This document shows positions 9,732-16,853 of a stretch of DNA of 53,893 nucleotides, one piece after another; positions within the stretch are counted from its first letter, which is position 1, and each line of letters opens with the position of its first letter. This DNA is from an uncultured Bacillota bacterium (lineage in GTDB: Bacteria; Bacillota; Clostridia; Christensenellales; UBA1242): positions 1 to 53,893 of the forward strand of contig CASFPO010000012.1 in assembly GCA_949296805.1 (NCBI GenBank). Direction: 5' to 3'. Both the position numbers and the translations under genes were made by a program. The notes below the pieces were generated by a model that made no database searches, was not told where the DNA came from, and worked only from the letters and a program-made list of their open reading frames with translations.

Positions 9732-10318
9732 TATCAAAATCAAATCAATAATGAAAATGGGCTAATCAACAATATCAAAATAGTTGATAAAGCAGTTGCA
9801 ATAAGCGGAGAAACTTTAACTTATACAAGTTATATAACAAATAACGGCAACTTAGACGCAATCGACTTTATCTTTACCGACCAAATTCCAGTAGGAACGA
9901 CCTTTGTTGAGAACTCAGTGACAGTTGATGGCGTTGCTAGAGCGGGCGAAAACCCAGCAAATGGAATTAATATCGGCAACTTAAATGTCAATCAAGTAAA
10001 GTTTGATGGTTTGCCAGCAAACTTTGTTAGCAATAATGTCCAAACTATAATAAATGATCCAGTTATCCCACAATGTAAATGTGATATTTGTGTCTTCTTT
10101 GATTTTTGTAGTGGATGTTTTTTCAATCCTTGCGACTTTGTAAGGTTTGATAATTCTATGCCTTTTCCACCACCAATAGATTACTTTGACGACTGCCAAA
10201 GAAGTTGTTTTGACGACTGTCAAAAAAAACAACCCTTGCAAATGTCATAGATGTTGCAACAGAAAACTTTTTCGTAGAAAACAATGCTGTTGCAAGCATA
10301 GGCACTTTGGCTAAATAA
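9732..10318 (+). pseudogene. Remnant of a DUF11-repeat surface protein (5'-truncated, frameshifted)
   Basis: The translation from 9732 reads as one DUF11 (isopeptide-type beta-sandwich) repeat: GETLTYTSYITNNGNLDA, then IDFIFTDQIPVGTTFVENSVTVDG and GINIGNL. DUF11 proteins are long cell-surface proteins, yet here the frame begins inside the rplS terminator with no ribosome site, so the 5' part is missing. A Cys-rich insert (PQCKCDICVFF, FCSGCFFNPC) follows. At the run of eight A near 10219 the frame should shift: another frame continues as TLANVIDVATENFFVENNAVASIGTLAK to the stop at 10316, typical DUF11 ending. I read it as a decayed gene; a sequencing error at the A-run is the alternative for the 3' end. 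Confidence 0.65.
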
Positions 10319-10341
10319 ATCACTAAATCAAATGACTATAA

Positions 10342-10374
10342 AAATACCAGTTATTTAAAAAGATAGCTGGTTTT
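10342..10374 (+). terminator. Weak hairpin terminator after the DUF11 remnant
   Basis: ACCAG (10346-10350) pairs with CTGGT (10367-10371), followed by TTTT. The rest of 10375-10632 is very AT-rich and shows no gene or clear structure. Confidence 0.5.
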
Positions 10375-10632
10375 GTGTATTTTAAACAATTTTTTAGTTA
10401 AATATATAAAATAAATTGAAAAAAATGATAAAATATGCTATACTATAAAAGTATCCACTTCTTTTAAAAAAAATATCAAAAAAGTATGATAATTTAAAAA
10501 AATCTATTTTAATTTACCAATTTAACTGTAAAGAAAAGATATTTTTTATTTTTTTATAGCTACAACTAAAGCAAATTGTAGTGCAAGTGGAAAAAATATA
10601 AAAACAGCAACTTTTACAGCAATTGTTTATAT

Positions 10633-10672
10633 GTTCTCGTGGCGTAATCGTATAACGCAGCGCCCTCCTAAG
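10633..10672 (+). pseudogene. 5' half of a split tRNA-Arg(CCU); left attachment site
   Basis: Acceptor strand GTTCTCG, D stem GCGT/ACGC, anticodon 5' stem GCGCC and loop CTCCTAA are present, then tRNA similarity stops at 10672. Joined to 17058-17102 it gives a complete tRNA-Arg(CCU). The shared core is CTCCTAAG (10665-10672 here). Confidence 0.8.
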
Positions 10673-10802
10673 AGTATGTAATAAAGAATTTAAGTCCTTT
10701 ATTTACTGGGTTTTCGTAGGTTTTTAATTGAATTTTTGAAAGCATCAATAATTTTATCAATAGTTTTGTCCTAAATCTTGTGTGAAATCTCAAAATTTAT
10801 AT

Positions 10803-10877
10803 GTTCTCGTAGTTCAACGGATAGAACAAGAGCCTCCTAAGCTCTAGATGTGGGTTCGATTCCCGCCGGGAACACCA
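10803..10877 (+). tRNA. tRNA-Arg(CCU), intact, carried on the element
   Basis: Full cloverleaf of 75 nt including encoded CCA: acceptor GTTCTCG/CGGGAAC, D stem GTTC/GAAC with GG in the loop, anticodon stem AGAGC/GCTCT with loop CTCCTAA (anticodon CCT), T stem GTGGG/CCCGC with loop TTCGATT, discriminator A. It shares 15 bp (TTTATATGTTCTCGT, 10796-10810) with the region upstream of the split tRNA (10626-10640). Its position inside the att boundaries suggests it replaces the host tRNA broken by the insertion. Confidence 0.95.
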
Positions 10878-10881
10878 AACT

Positions 10882-10906
10882 GACCACCATTTAAGGTGGT
10901 CTTTTT
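10882..10906 (+). terminator. Terminator of tRNA-Arg
   Basis: GACCACC (10882-10888) pairs with GGTGGTC (10895-10901), followed by TTTTT. It begins five bases after the tRNA CCA end. Confidence 0.85.
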
Positions 10907-10987
10907 CTATAATAATACATATTTTTCTCCTTTTCCTAAACTTGCCATAAAAAGATTACATACATAAAAAGTATGTTTTTTGTATGG

Positions 10988-12400
10988 TTATTTCAAAAAT
11001 TCGTCCATAACTTGTGAAGCCTCGTCATTATCTTCGTCTAGGAAATGGGCATAAGTTGATAAAGTCACATTTGGGTTTGCGTGTCCAGCAAATTTTGCCA
11101 CAACTTTGACTGGCACTTTTTTTCTTAGTAATGTTGTAATAAAGGTATGCCTTAATGAATGACAACCAATATGTCTAATACCACCTTTATTTAAAACATA
11201 GTCAAGCCACCCAGTTGTTGTGCGTGGAAATATTTGTTGCCCTGTTGTTTTTACAAACACCCATTCATTTTCATTATCCCATATTTCATAAAGTCTATTA
11301 TGTTCGTTATCATACCAATTTTTGTATTCTAGTATGATTTCCATTAAACTTTGTGGAATAGGGAGCGTTCTGATAGATGTTTTTGTTTTAGGTGTTTTGG
11401 TGACTATGCCATATTTTGAGCCAGTATAGGTTGAACTTCTGTTGATTGTAATCTTTTTCGTATCCCAATTTATATCTTTCCATTGAAGCCCAACAAGTTC
11501 ACCTTGTCTTAGACCTAGTGCTAAAAACATTGCCACCACTGTTTTCTTTTTTAAATCTTCAACATTATTCATTGATTTTAAAGTGTTTTGTAATTGTTTT
11601 GTTTCTTCAAGTGATAAGATGTCTTTCTCTTTTATTTCACCGCTTAGATTGTTTGGTTTTAAAACAAACTTACAAGGGTTTTTGTCTATCAAATCTGTTT
11701 CTATTGCAAAGTTAAAAATTGCATTTAAAACTTTGCGATAAACTAACTTACTGCCTTTAGAATATGGTTTTTCTTCTGCTTTCTTTATAAAGTATTCGTT
11801 TACATTGAGTTTTAAAGCATTGCAAATTTTAATTGCATTTATCCATTGAATAGTTTGTCCTTTCTTTGCATAGAAAATTGTGCAAGTGCTAAAATCATTT
11901 TCTCTGCAAAGTTTGTCAACATTTGTATGTTTTATTATTTCATCAATTGATTTCTTCAAAACCGCTGTTTCTTTTATGATTTTCTTGCTGTTTAGATAGT
12001 CTAAAATTTCTTGAATATCAAGTGGTTGAATTTCTTTCATTTTAAGATTGCCTATCAAAACATTTAAATCTTCCACAATTTTTGTGTTTCTTACAACTGA
12101 TGTTTTTGAGTCCTTTTGTTCGCTTCTTCTTAACCATTTTAAAGAGAATTCTTGAAAAGTTATTTCTTGTTTGTTGCGAAGAAAAGCTTGTTTTTGTTCT
12201 GCAATTTTGTTTCGAACTTCATTTTCAAAGTTTACTGCAAAAGCATTTAATCTTCTTCTATTCTCGTTTTCGCTTATGCCTTGCTCACGAGTATATGTTT
12301 TGTAAAATATCTTTTGCTTTGAGTCCTTAACATAAACTTGAATGTCGTAAACTTCTGTTCCATCTTTCTTAATTCTTGCTTTTTTAGGTATACTTGCCAT
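10988..12400 (-). CDS. int: Tyrosine-type site-specific integrase with an embedded XRE-like HTH
   Basis: Catalyses integration and excision of the element. The N-terminal AP2-like arm-binding part (residues 5-70) has the DGTEVYDIQVYVKDSKQK pattern; the catalytic domain has Arg in LGLRQGELVGL, the HxxR pair in CHSLRHTF, the second His in AGHANPNVTL and the nucleophile Tyr in STYAHF. At 470 aa it is longer than usual because about 70 residues (roughly 165-235) are inserted in the core-binding domain. The insert reads as an XRE-type helix-turn-helix (LCRENDFSTCTIFYAKKG, then AIKICNALKLNVNEYF). It lies next to the tRNA-Arg and one base after the Xis-like gene, the standard int-xis arrangement. 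Confidence 0.93.
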   Translation of the reverse strand: MASIPKKARIKKDGTEVYDIQVYVKDSKQKIFYKTYTREQGISENENRRRLNAFAVNFENEVRNKIAEQKQAFLRNKQEITFQEFSLKWLRRSEQKDSKTSVVRNTKIVEDLNVLIGNLKMKEIQPLDIQEILDYLNSKKIIKETAVLKKSIDEIIKHTNVDKLCRENDFSTCTIFYAKKGQTIQWINAIKICNALKLNVNEYFIKKAEEKPYSKGSKLVYRKVLNAIFNFAIETDLIDKNPCKFVLKPNNLSGEIKEKDILSLEETKQLQNTLKSMNNVEDLKKKTVVAMFLALGLRQGELVGLQWKDINWDTKKITINRSSTYTGSKYGIVTKTPKTKTSIRTLPIPQSLMEIILEYKNWYDNEHNRLYEIWDNENEWVFVKTTGQQIFPRTTTGWLDYVLNKGGIRHIGCHSLRHTFITTLLRKKVPVKVVAKFAGHANPNVTLSTYAHFLDEDNDEASQVMDEFLK

Positions 12401-12401
12401 A

Positions 12402-12668
12402 TTATCTTTCTCCTTTTTGTAAATAATTTAGAAGGTCATCAAAGTTGACTAAAACTTTGTTTCCAGCAGTTAGAGAAAGAACTTTTTTAGAATTGCAAAG
12501 ACAGCGAATAAAATAGGTAGATATGCAAGTGTTTGGGTCTATCTCCTTTAATTCTTTTACCGTGGCATTGATTGTTCTATATCTTGCAGAGTTTTCACTT
12601 ATCTTTTGAGTATCGCAATTTTGTGTTTCGTTTTGTTTCTTTATGGTTAAATCTGTAAATGAACGCAT
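12402..12668 (-). CDS. Small Xis-like / HTH protein of the integrative element
   Basis: 88 aa starting at the ATG at 12668, chosen because AAGGAGGG precedes it; the ORF is open for another 113 codons upstream, but that part overlaps repeats and has no protein-like composition. The C-terminal half (IDPNTCISTYFIRCLCNSKKVLSLTAGNKVLVNFDDLLNYL) has the layout of MerR/excisionase-type helix-turn-helix proteins that end in an L-x-x-Y-L helix. One base separates it from int, so both are translated from one message. By position it is the excisionase or a DNA-bending directionality factor; the sequence alone does not prove this. Confidence 0.65.
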   Translation of the reverse strand: MRSFTDLTIKKQNETQNCDTQKISENSARYRTINATVKELKEIDPNTCISTYFIRCLCNSKKVLSLTAGNKVLVNFDDLLNYLQKGER

Positions 12669-13069
12669 AAAAAGAAACCCTCCTTTTAAATTTAATTTGG
12701 GCTTCTTTTTGGTTGCACTCACGCACGAAAGAAAAAGACAGCTAAAAGCTTTCGATTTAGATACCATAAAAATATTAAATACTTGCTTTAGCTGTCTGTT
12801 GACTGTGCTGATGCTATTTATTAAAAACTGAAGCTGCCTGTTGGCTTTGCTAATGTTGAAAGTATTATAACACATTTTTAACAAAAAGCAATCAATTTGA
12901 TAAAGATTTTTAATTTTTTTTTGAAAACTAAAAAAGACATTCTTTAAGAGAATGCCTTTTGAACTAAAATCTTGAATTGTTATCATTTGTGAAATTACTT
13001 GTTTCATAGCAATATTGTAGTATAAGCATTTTTCAAAGTAAAGTGCAGCGACCTAAAAATCAGAACTTT
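12669..13069. promoter_or_regulatory. Control region upstream of xis-int with direct and inverted repeats
   Basis: Two imperfect 26-bp direct repeats lie at 12790-12815 and 12832-12857 (shared core GCTG-CTGTTG-CT), 42 bp apart. A copy of the same motif in inverse orientation (AGACAGCTAAAAGC near 12737) pairs with GCTTTAGCTGTCT near 12786. They sit where the xis-int promoter and regulator or integrase arm sites would be expected. No credible gene is present. Confidence 0.45.
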
Positions 13070-13285
13070 TTACTTTTCTTCGTTCTTTTTTTCTTCTTGC
13101 TTTTGCTTTTTGTTTTTCTTAAAGTGCATAACTAACATTACGATTGACAAAACAAGTGATAGTATAACGAAAATTTCAAATACTATCATTCCCGCTTCTG
13201 TGATAGTTTTAAAATTAGCAAGTAAAATGCCAACAATAACTAGTAAAATTGTTTGAGCAAGATTAAGCCATTTTATCCATTTCAT
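13070..13285 (-). CDS. Small membrane protein with two hydrophobic segments
   Basis: 71 aa from the ATG at 13285 (AAAGGAG upstream). Hydrophobic helices cover about residues 9-24 (TILLVIVGILLANF) and 31-53 (AGMIVFEIFVILSLVLSIVMLVMHF), followed by a Lys/Glu-rich cytosolic tail (KKNKKQKQEEKKNEEK). I do not recognise a family. Comparable two-helix proteins with charged tails are common on integrative elements and may act in superinfection immunity or as holin-like factors, but nothing here shows the role. It stands alone, with about 190 bp to the next gene upstream and 400 bp of control region downstream. Confidence 0.7.
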   Translation of the reverse strand: MKWIKWLNLAQTILLVIVGILLANFKTITEAGMIVFEIFVILSLVLSIVMLVMHFKKNKKQKQEEKKNEEK

Positions 13286-13473
13286 AATTTTTTCTCCTTT
13301 TAATAAATTTTGATTATTATAAAAAAGCATTTTTGTGTTGTAAAGCCTTACGAACTAAACTTTTTTTGTTTTCTCAAATCTTTGCTTGGCAGTGTCTTTT
13401 TCTTTTTATGGTATGTTTTATTGAGTTGATACAAATTGAATGGACAACGATAAAGCAACGAGGGCAAGCGGTA

Positions 13474-13845
13474 TTATTTGTTATCTTTTTCGCTTTGTAG
13501 TCTTAAATATCTATAAACAAGATTCCTATCTTGCTCATCATATCTAAAGACCCCAAACCCACTAGTCAGTTGGGTATAGTTGGGGTTGCCTATTCTTTTT
13601 AACAATTTTTGTCCTAGTGGAGTTATGCGTAATTCTTCGTTTTCAAACAATAGTGTGTTTTCGCTAATAACTTTTGCCTTGTATTGATTATCTTTCGTAA
13701 ATTCTATTAAATCTCCAACTTTCAGACCAAGTTTGTAAAAATTGATTGCCTTTTCGTGTTTAGTTGAAAGTTTAGGTTCACAACAAATACAAATATCTTC
13801 GCTGTCTTGAATCCAGTTCAACTCGCATTTTGGACATCGTTTCAT
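13474..13845 (-). CDS. Zinc-ribbon protein of unknown function
   Basis: 123 aa starting at ATG 13845 with a GAGGAAGAG-type ribosome site; the upstream in-frame ATG is not used because it has none. The N-terminus is a four-Cys zinc ribbon, CPKCELNW then CICC, followed by a region LKVGDLIEFTKDNQYKAKVI that looks like a small beta-barrel, and a C-terminal LRITPLGQKLL segment. It is transcribed divergently from the XRE regulator gene at 14012, a spacing that suggests it is controlled by it. No family assignment is possible. Confidence 0.7.
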   Translation of the reverse strand: MKRCPKCELNWIQDSEDICICCEPKLSTKHEKAINFYKLGLKVGDLIEFTKDNQYKAKVISENTLLFENEELRITPLGQKLLKRIGNPNYTQLTSGFGVFRYDEQDRNLVYRYLRLQSEKDNK

Positions 13846-14011
13846 TTTTCTCTTCCTCGCTAAATATATAGTTATATATAACATAAACTAAAATAAAAAG
13901 CAAGCATATTTAATGATATTAAATATTTTATTTAATAATGAGCAATATAGTATTGTGACACAAACATAGCTATTTTTTCAAAAGCCTTAAAATAAAATAT
14001 AGGAGTTATAA

Positions 14012-14317
14012 ATGGAATTAAAAGAAATTATTGAAAGAATAGGCATAATAAGAACTCGTGCGAATTTATCCGCACGAGCATTAAGTTTAGCTATTGGCAA
14101 AAACGCAAGTTATATCCACTTGCTAGAAAGTAGTAAAACAACTTTTGAACCATCACTGTCAACTTTGCTCGACATAATTGAAGCTTGTGGTTCTACTCCA
14201 GCAGAGTTTTTCTCAGAAGATATTTCACAATATAAGCTTGATAAACAAGTTTTAGACTTTTTGAAAACTTTATCTCCTTATCAAAAAGAAGCAATAATGA
14301 ATTTGTATAAAAAATAG
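14012..14317 (+). CDS. XRE-family helix-turn-helix regulator
   Basis: 101 aa. The HTH_3 domain spans about residues 8-66: IRTRANLSARALSLAIGKNASYIHLLESSKTTFEPSLSTLLDIIEACGSTPAEFF, with the turn at KNASYIHLLES. A short C-terminal tail (KQVLDFLKTLSPYQKEAIMNLYKK) is typical of the repressors of integrative elements. AGGAG precedes the ATG. It is the only plus-strand gene inside the element and is convergent with the HEPN gene (11 bp between stops), so it is a candidate for the element's master repressor. Confidence 0.88.
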   Translation: MELKEIIERIGIIRTRANLSARALSLAIGKNASYIHLLESSKTTFEPSLSTLLDIIEACGSTPAEFFSEDISQYKLDKQVLDFLKTLSPYQKEAIMNLYKK

Positions 14318-14328
14318 TATTTTAGTCA

Positions 14329-15246
14329 TCAATAAACTTGTAAAGATTTAATTGCGCTAAAATAAATACTTGTTATTGCGACAAGAAGTTGATTTATGTA
14401 TAAGATAGAGGCTTTGTTTGTAAGCTTCCACGATTGCATTGTGTCTTTTTCTTTACTGTGTCCAGCCATATTTCTTATATCAGATAAAGCAACACAAATA
14501 TTGTTATGTTTGGAATGTAATAAATTCGCACAATATAATTGATTAGAAATTTGCCCAATTCCACTAGCCTTTTTAATATCTATACATTTTTCTTTTCCAA
14601 TCAATCTTAAAAAATCTTCAAATGCTTGACCAGCATAGTTTATAGAGCTCTTAGGGTCTTTATTCGACTTTTCAATTGCTTTTCTTAGGTTGCTTTTTAT
14701 ATCATCATCCAAAAAATTGTATACCTCTTCTGTAAGTGAATTGCAAAAATACACTTCATTTCCAAATTTTATATCTAATATTTTGTCAATATTTTCATCT
14801 TTGTAGTTCGCCAAATCAGAATCAATTTTTATTTGTAAATCGTTAATCCATTTAGTGAAGATTTCCAAAAGAAAAGAAGTTTTATCTATAGTGTAGAAAT
14901 ATGATAATTTGCTTATACTTTGTTCTTTTGTGTATCCACCATTAAGATACGATAAATAAATAATAAATGGTTCCCAAAGTAAAAGTATTTCTTTAAAAAG
15001 TTCTTTTGCTTGAAATTTGCTGCTATACTTTTTTAATAGTTCTTTAATTCTAGGCTTTAAAATGTAGTCTTCGTCCAAAAAACAATTAACCATTTTTAAA
15101 GTAGCTAATGAACTTTGCGCATATGATTTTGAAGCGTTTATAAATAAATGTAAATTATTAATATCGAGTTTTTTTTCTTGATTTATACAATTAAGCGTTT
15201 CAAATAAAATTTCAATTGGTATTTTATGACTTGGCACTTTAATCAT
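14329..15246 (-). CDS. HEPN-motif protein, candidate abortive-infection effector
   Basis: 305 aa, almost wholly helical. Near the C-terminus it carries ALSDIRNMAGHSKEKD: RNMAGH fits the Rx4H signature of HEPN nucleases, and the surrounding layout (QAFEDFLRLIGKE about 60 residues earlier, then a final helix with NKASILYINQLLVAITSIYF) resembles the Abi_C-type HEPN domain of abortive-infection proteins. The N-terminal 180 residues are unfamiliar. Its start overlaps the end of the upstream gene by 8 bp, so the two are translationally coupled. Inference: HEPN RNase effector whose activity is held by the upstream partner. It could also be a non-catalytic HEPN scaffold. Confidence 0.6.
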   Translation of the reverse strand: MIKVPSHKIPIEILFETLNCINQEKKLDINNLHLFINASKSYAQSSLATLKMVNCFLDEDYILKPRIKELLKKYSSKFQAKELFKEILLLWEPFIIYLSYLNGGYTKEQSISKLSYFYTIDKTSFLLEIFTKWINDLQIKIDSDLANYKDENIDKILDIKFGNEVYFCNSLTEEVYNFLDDDIKSNLRKAIEKSNKDPKSSINYAGQAFEDFLRLIGKEKCIDIKKASGIGQISNQLYCANLLHSKHNNICVALSDIRNMAGHSKEKDTMQSWKLTNKASILYINQLLVAITSIYFSAIKSLQVY

Positions 15247-15988
15247 TTTTTAAATATTCCATTATTTCTTTTAATTCTTCTAAAGAATTCACATTAACCA
15301 TTATGTTGATATTTAGATTTGAATTTCCTTTAATTGTTTTCTTATACACCATTGTAGTGTCACCAGCTATAGAAGCATCTTTATCTGTTGCATCTTTTTT
15401 TATTTCATCTTCATTATTTATATCAGTTGATACTGAATATTCTCTTGTTTCAGTTACATGATCGTGATAATAATTATTTAATTTATTTAAATCAAAAATT
15501 ATTCTTGTATTTCCCTGTTTACCTTTTTTGAATTGTCCTAAGCCTGCCAAAGTTATAATGTAAGCAAAAGTTATTGCTGCATCTTTTCTCATAGTATCAC
15601 TTTTACATATATTTTTTTGAGCCCAAAACTTTTTAATAATCTCAATTTCACACTCTACTTGATTACTTCTGTTTATAACATAATAATTTATAAAATCATC
15701 ATATGGTTTGATTTTTTTAATAACTTGTGCCCATGCTGAAAATTTCTCGGTCTCATTTAAAGCGTAATATAAATTTTTACCAAATTCTGTAAAAGTCAAA
15801 TTGCTATTTAAAATACCAAAAGAAATTAAAGCTCTCTTACATTCTTTAAATTTACCTTCACCAAATATATTTTTAATTGATGTTTCATCCCCGCCTTTTT
15901 TACTAACTGCTGCAAGCATTTTGTTAATTGTATCAATATTAACATAGTATGGAAGACTTATTTTTTCTTCTAAATTTTCTTTTGTCAT
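15239..15988 (-). CDS. DUF5343-like protein, partner of the HEPN gene
   Basis: 249 aa. The opening SLPYYVNIDTINKMLAAVSKKGGDETSIKNIFG and the following FKECKRALISFGILNSNLTFTEFGKNLYYAL resemble DUF5343 proteins, which appear to hold winged-helix repeats; a second winged-helix-like unit follows near 120-170. A variable polar linker (residues 180-210) leads to a final beta strand plus helix (NLNINIMVNVNSLEELKEIMEYLKND). Shine-Dalgarno AGGAGAG precedes ATG 15988. The 8-bp overlap with the HEPN-type gene suggests that it senses a signal or DNA and restrains that partner. Assignment to DUF5343 is from memory of the motif and needs a profile search. Confidence 0.55.
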   Translation of the reverse strand: MTKENLEEKISLPYYVNIDTINKMLAAVSKKGGDETSIKNIFGEGKFKECKRALISFGILNSNLTFTEFGKNLYYALNETEKFSAWAQVIKKIKPYDDFINYYVINRSNQVECEIEIIKKFWAQKNICKSDTMRKDAAITFAYIITLAGLGQFKKGKQGNTRIIFDLNKLNNYYHDHVTETREYSVSTDINNEDEIKKDATDKDASIAGDTTMVYKKTIKGNSNLNINIMVNVNSLEELKEIMEYLKND

Positions 15989-16066
15989 CTCGCTCTCCTT
16001 TTTTATTTATTATACAATAAAAAAATCAATTTGTCAATCAAAATTGATTATTAAAATGATTTTGTT

Positions 16067-16293
16067 TAAATCTATAGTTCAACTGTAGTAGCATAAACTA
16101 GTAGATAAATATATCAAAACTATATATTTTGTGGTTGCAATGGGGTAGCAACGAGTAAATCTGTAGTTCTAACTAGTATAGACAACATATAGATAAAGTA
16201 TAGAAGCCCCTTGTTTTCAACAAGAGGCTTGCAAGTAATTACTTCTTTTTTTATCTCTTTCTTTATGCACCTTGTTTTACTTACAAGGTGCAT
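16067..16293. repeat. Repeats and hairpins in the 388-bp gap (candidate origin or oriT)
   Basis: The gap 15989-16376 holds no gene. It contains a direct repeat TAAATCT[A/G]TAGTTC (16067-16080 and 16156-16169), a hairpin AAGCCCCTTGTT/AACAAGAGGCTT (16204-16230, one mismatch), a short palindrome AAGTAATTACTT followed by a T-run, and a perfect 11-bp hairpin ATGCACCTTGT/ACAAGGTGCAT (16265-16293). Position next to a winged-helix-like gene suggests a replication or transfer origin; simple terminators are the alternative. Confidence 0.5.
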
Positions 16294-16376
16294 ATAACAA
16301 TCATTTGTATTCTAGGTGTCTACAAGTAGCGTGCAAATAATAACTAGTCTCTAGTTTAGTTTCTTGCTCCTTGTTG

Positions 16377-16853
16377 CTAACGCCAATTTTTAGGGTTGTT
16401 GTTTTCAGTATAATCTGCAATATACTTGAGCCATTCTAAATCCAGTTTATACCATCTAAGTTTGTTTTGTGGAATATATGGGTGTGTTCTTAAAGTGGTT
16501 TCAATAAACATATTCTCACTTAAGAATTTTATGCTATTTTGAATTGCTTTTCGCCCAAGTCCATATTTATCCCAACGAGATTGTGTCATATAGAACCATT
16601 CGTGTGGATTCTTACTGCCATTTGTAATAAAGAATTCATTTTGTAATGCACAATAAACATCTGCAATATTTCTTGCTTTAACTCTATTCATTTTGCTTTT
16701 TGAAATAGTTGTGATATAGTTATAAAAGAATTGAAACACTCCAATGGGCTTTATTGCTGCTCCACTTTGTTTTTGTATTGACATAAACAAGTCTCTTGCT
16801 TGCTCGTATGGTAGTTTCATTTCTTGCGTGGTTTTGATTGGTTGATTATTCAT
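16377..16853 (-). CDS. Winged-helix-like protein, possible replication or regulatory protein of the element
   Basis: 158 aa, with AAAGGAG before ATG 16853. The central and C-terminal part (YMTQSRWDKYGLGRKAIQNSIKFLSENMFIETTLRTHPYIPQNKLRWYKLDLEWLKYI) has the helix-helix-helix-wing order of the winged-helix domains found in plasmid and phage replication initiators, where a helix is followed by a strand carrying a Gly/Pro turn. No catalytic motif is seen. It lies close to the right end of the integrative element and next to the repeat cluster at 16067-16293, which suggests it binds there. I do not recognise the exact family. Confidence 0.6.
   Translation of the reverse strand: MNNQPIKTTQEMKLPYEQARDLFMSIQKQSGAAIKPIGVFQFFYNYITTISKSKMNRVKARNIADVYCALQNEFFITNGSKNPHEWFYMTQSRWDKYGLGRKAIQNSIKFLSENMFIETTLRTHPYIPQNKLRWYKLDLEWLKYIADYTENNNPKNWR

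Noticed and set aside
10633..10672. A second complete tRNA-Arg at 10633
   Set aside because: Similarity ends after the anticodon loop; no 3' anticodon stem, T arm or acceptor follows.
12669..13007. 113-codon N-terminal extension of the Xis-like protein
   Set aside because: It crosses repeats and inverted repeats, has no homology-like pattern, and a strong Shine-Dalgarno precedes the internal ATG at 12668.
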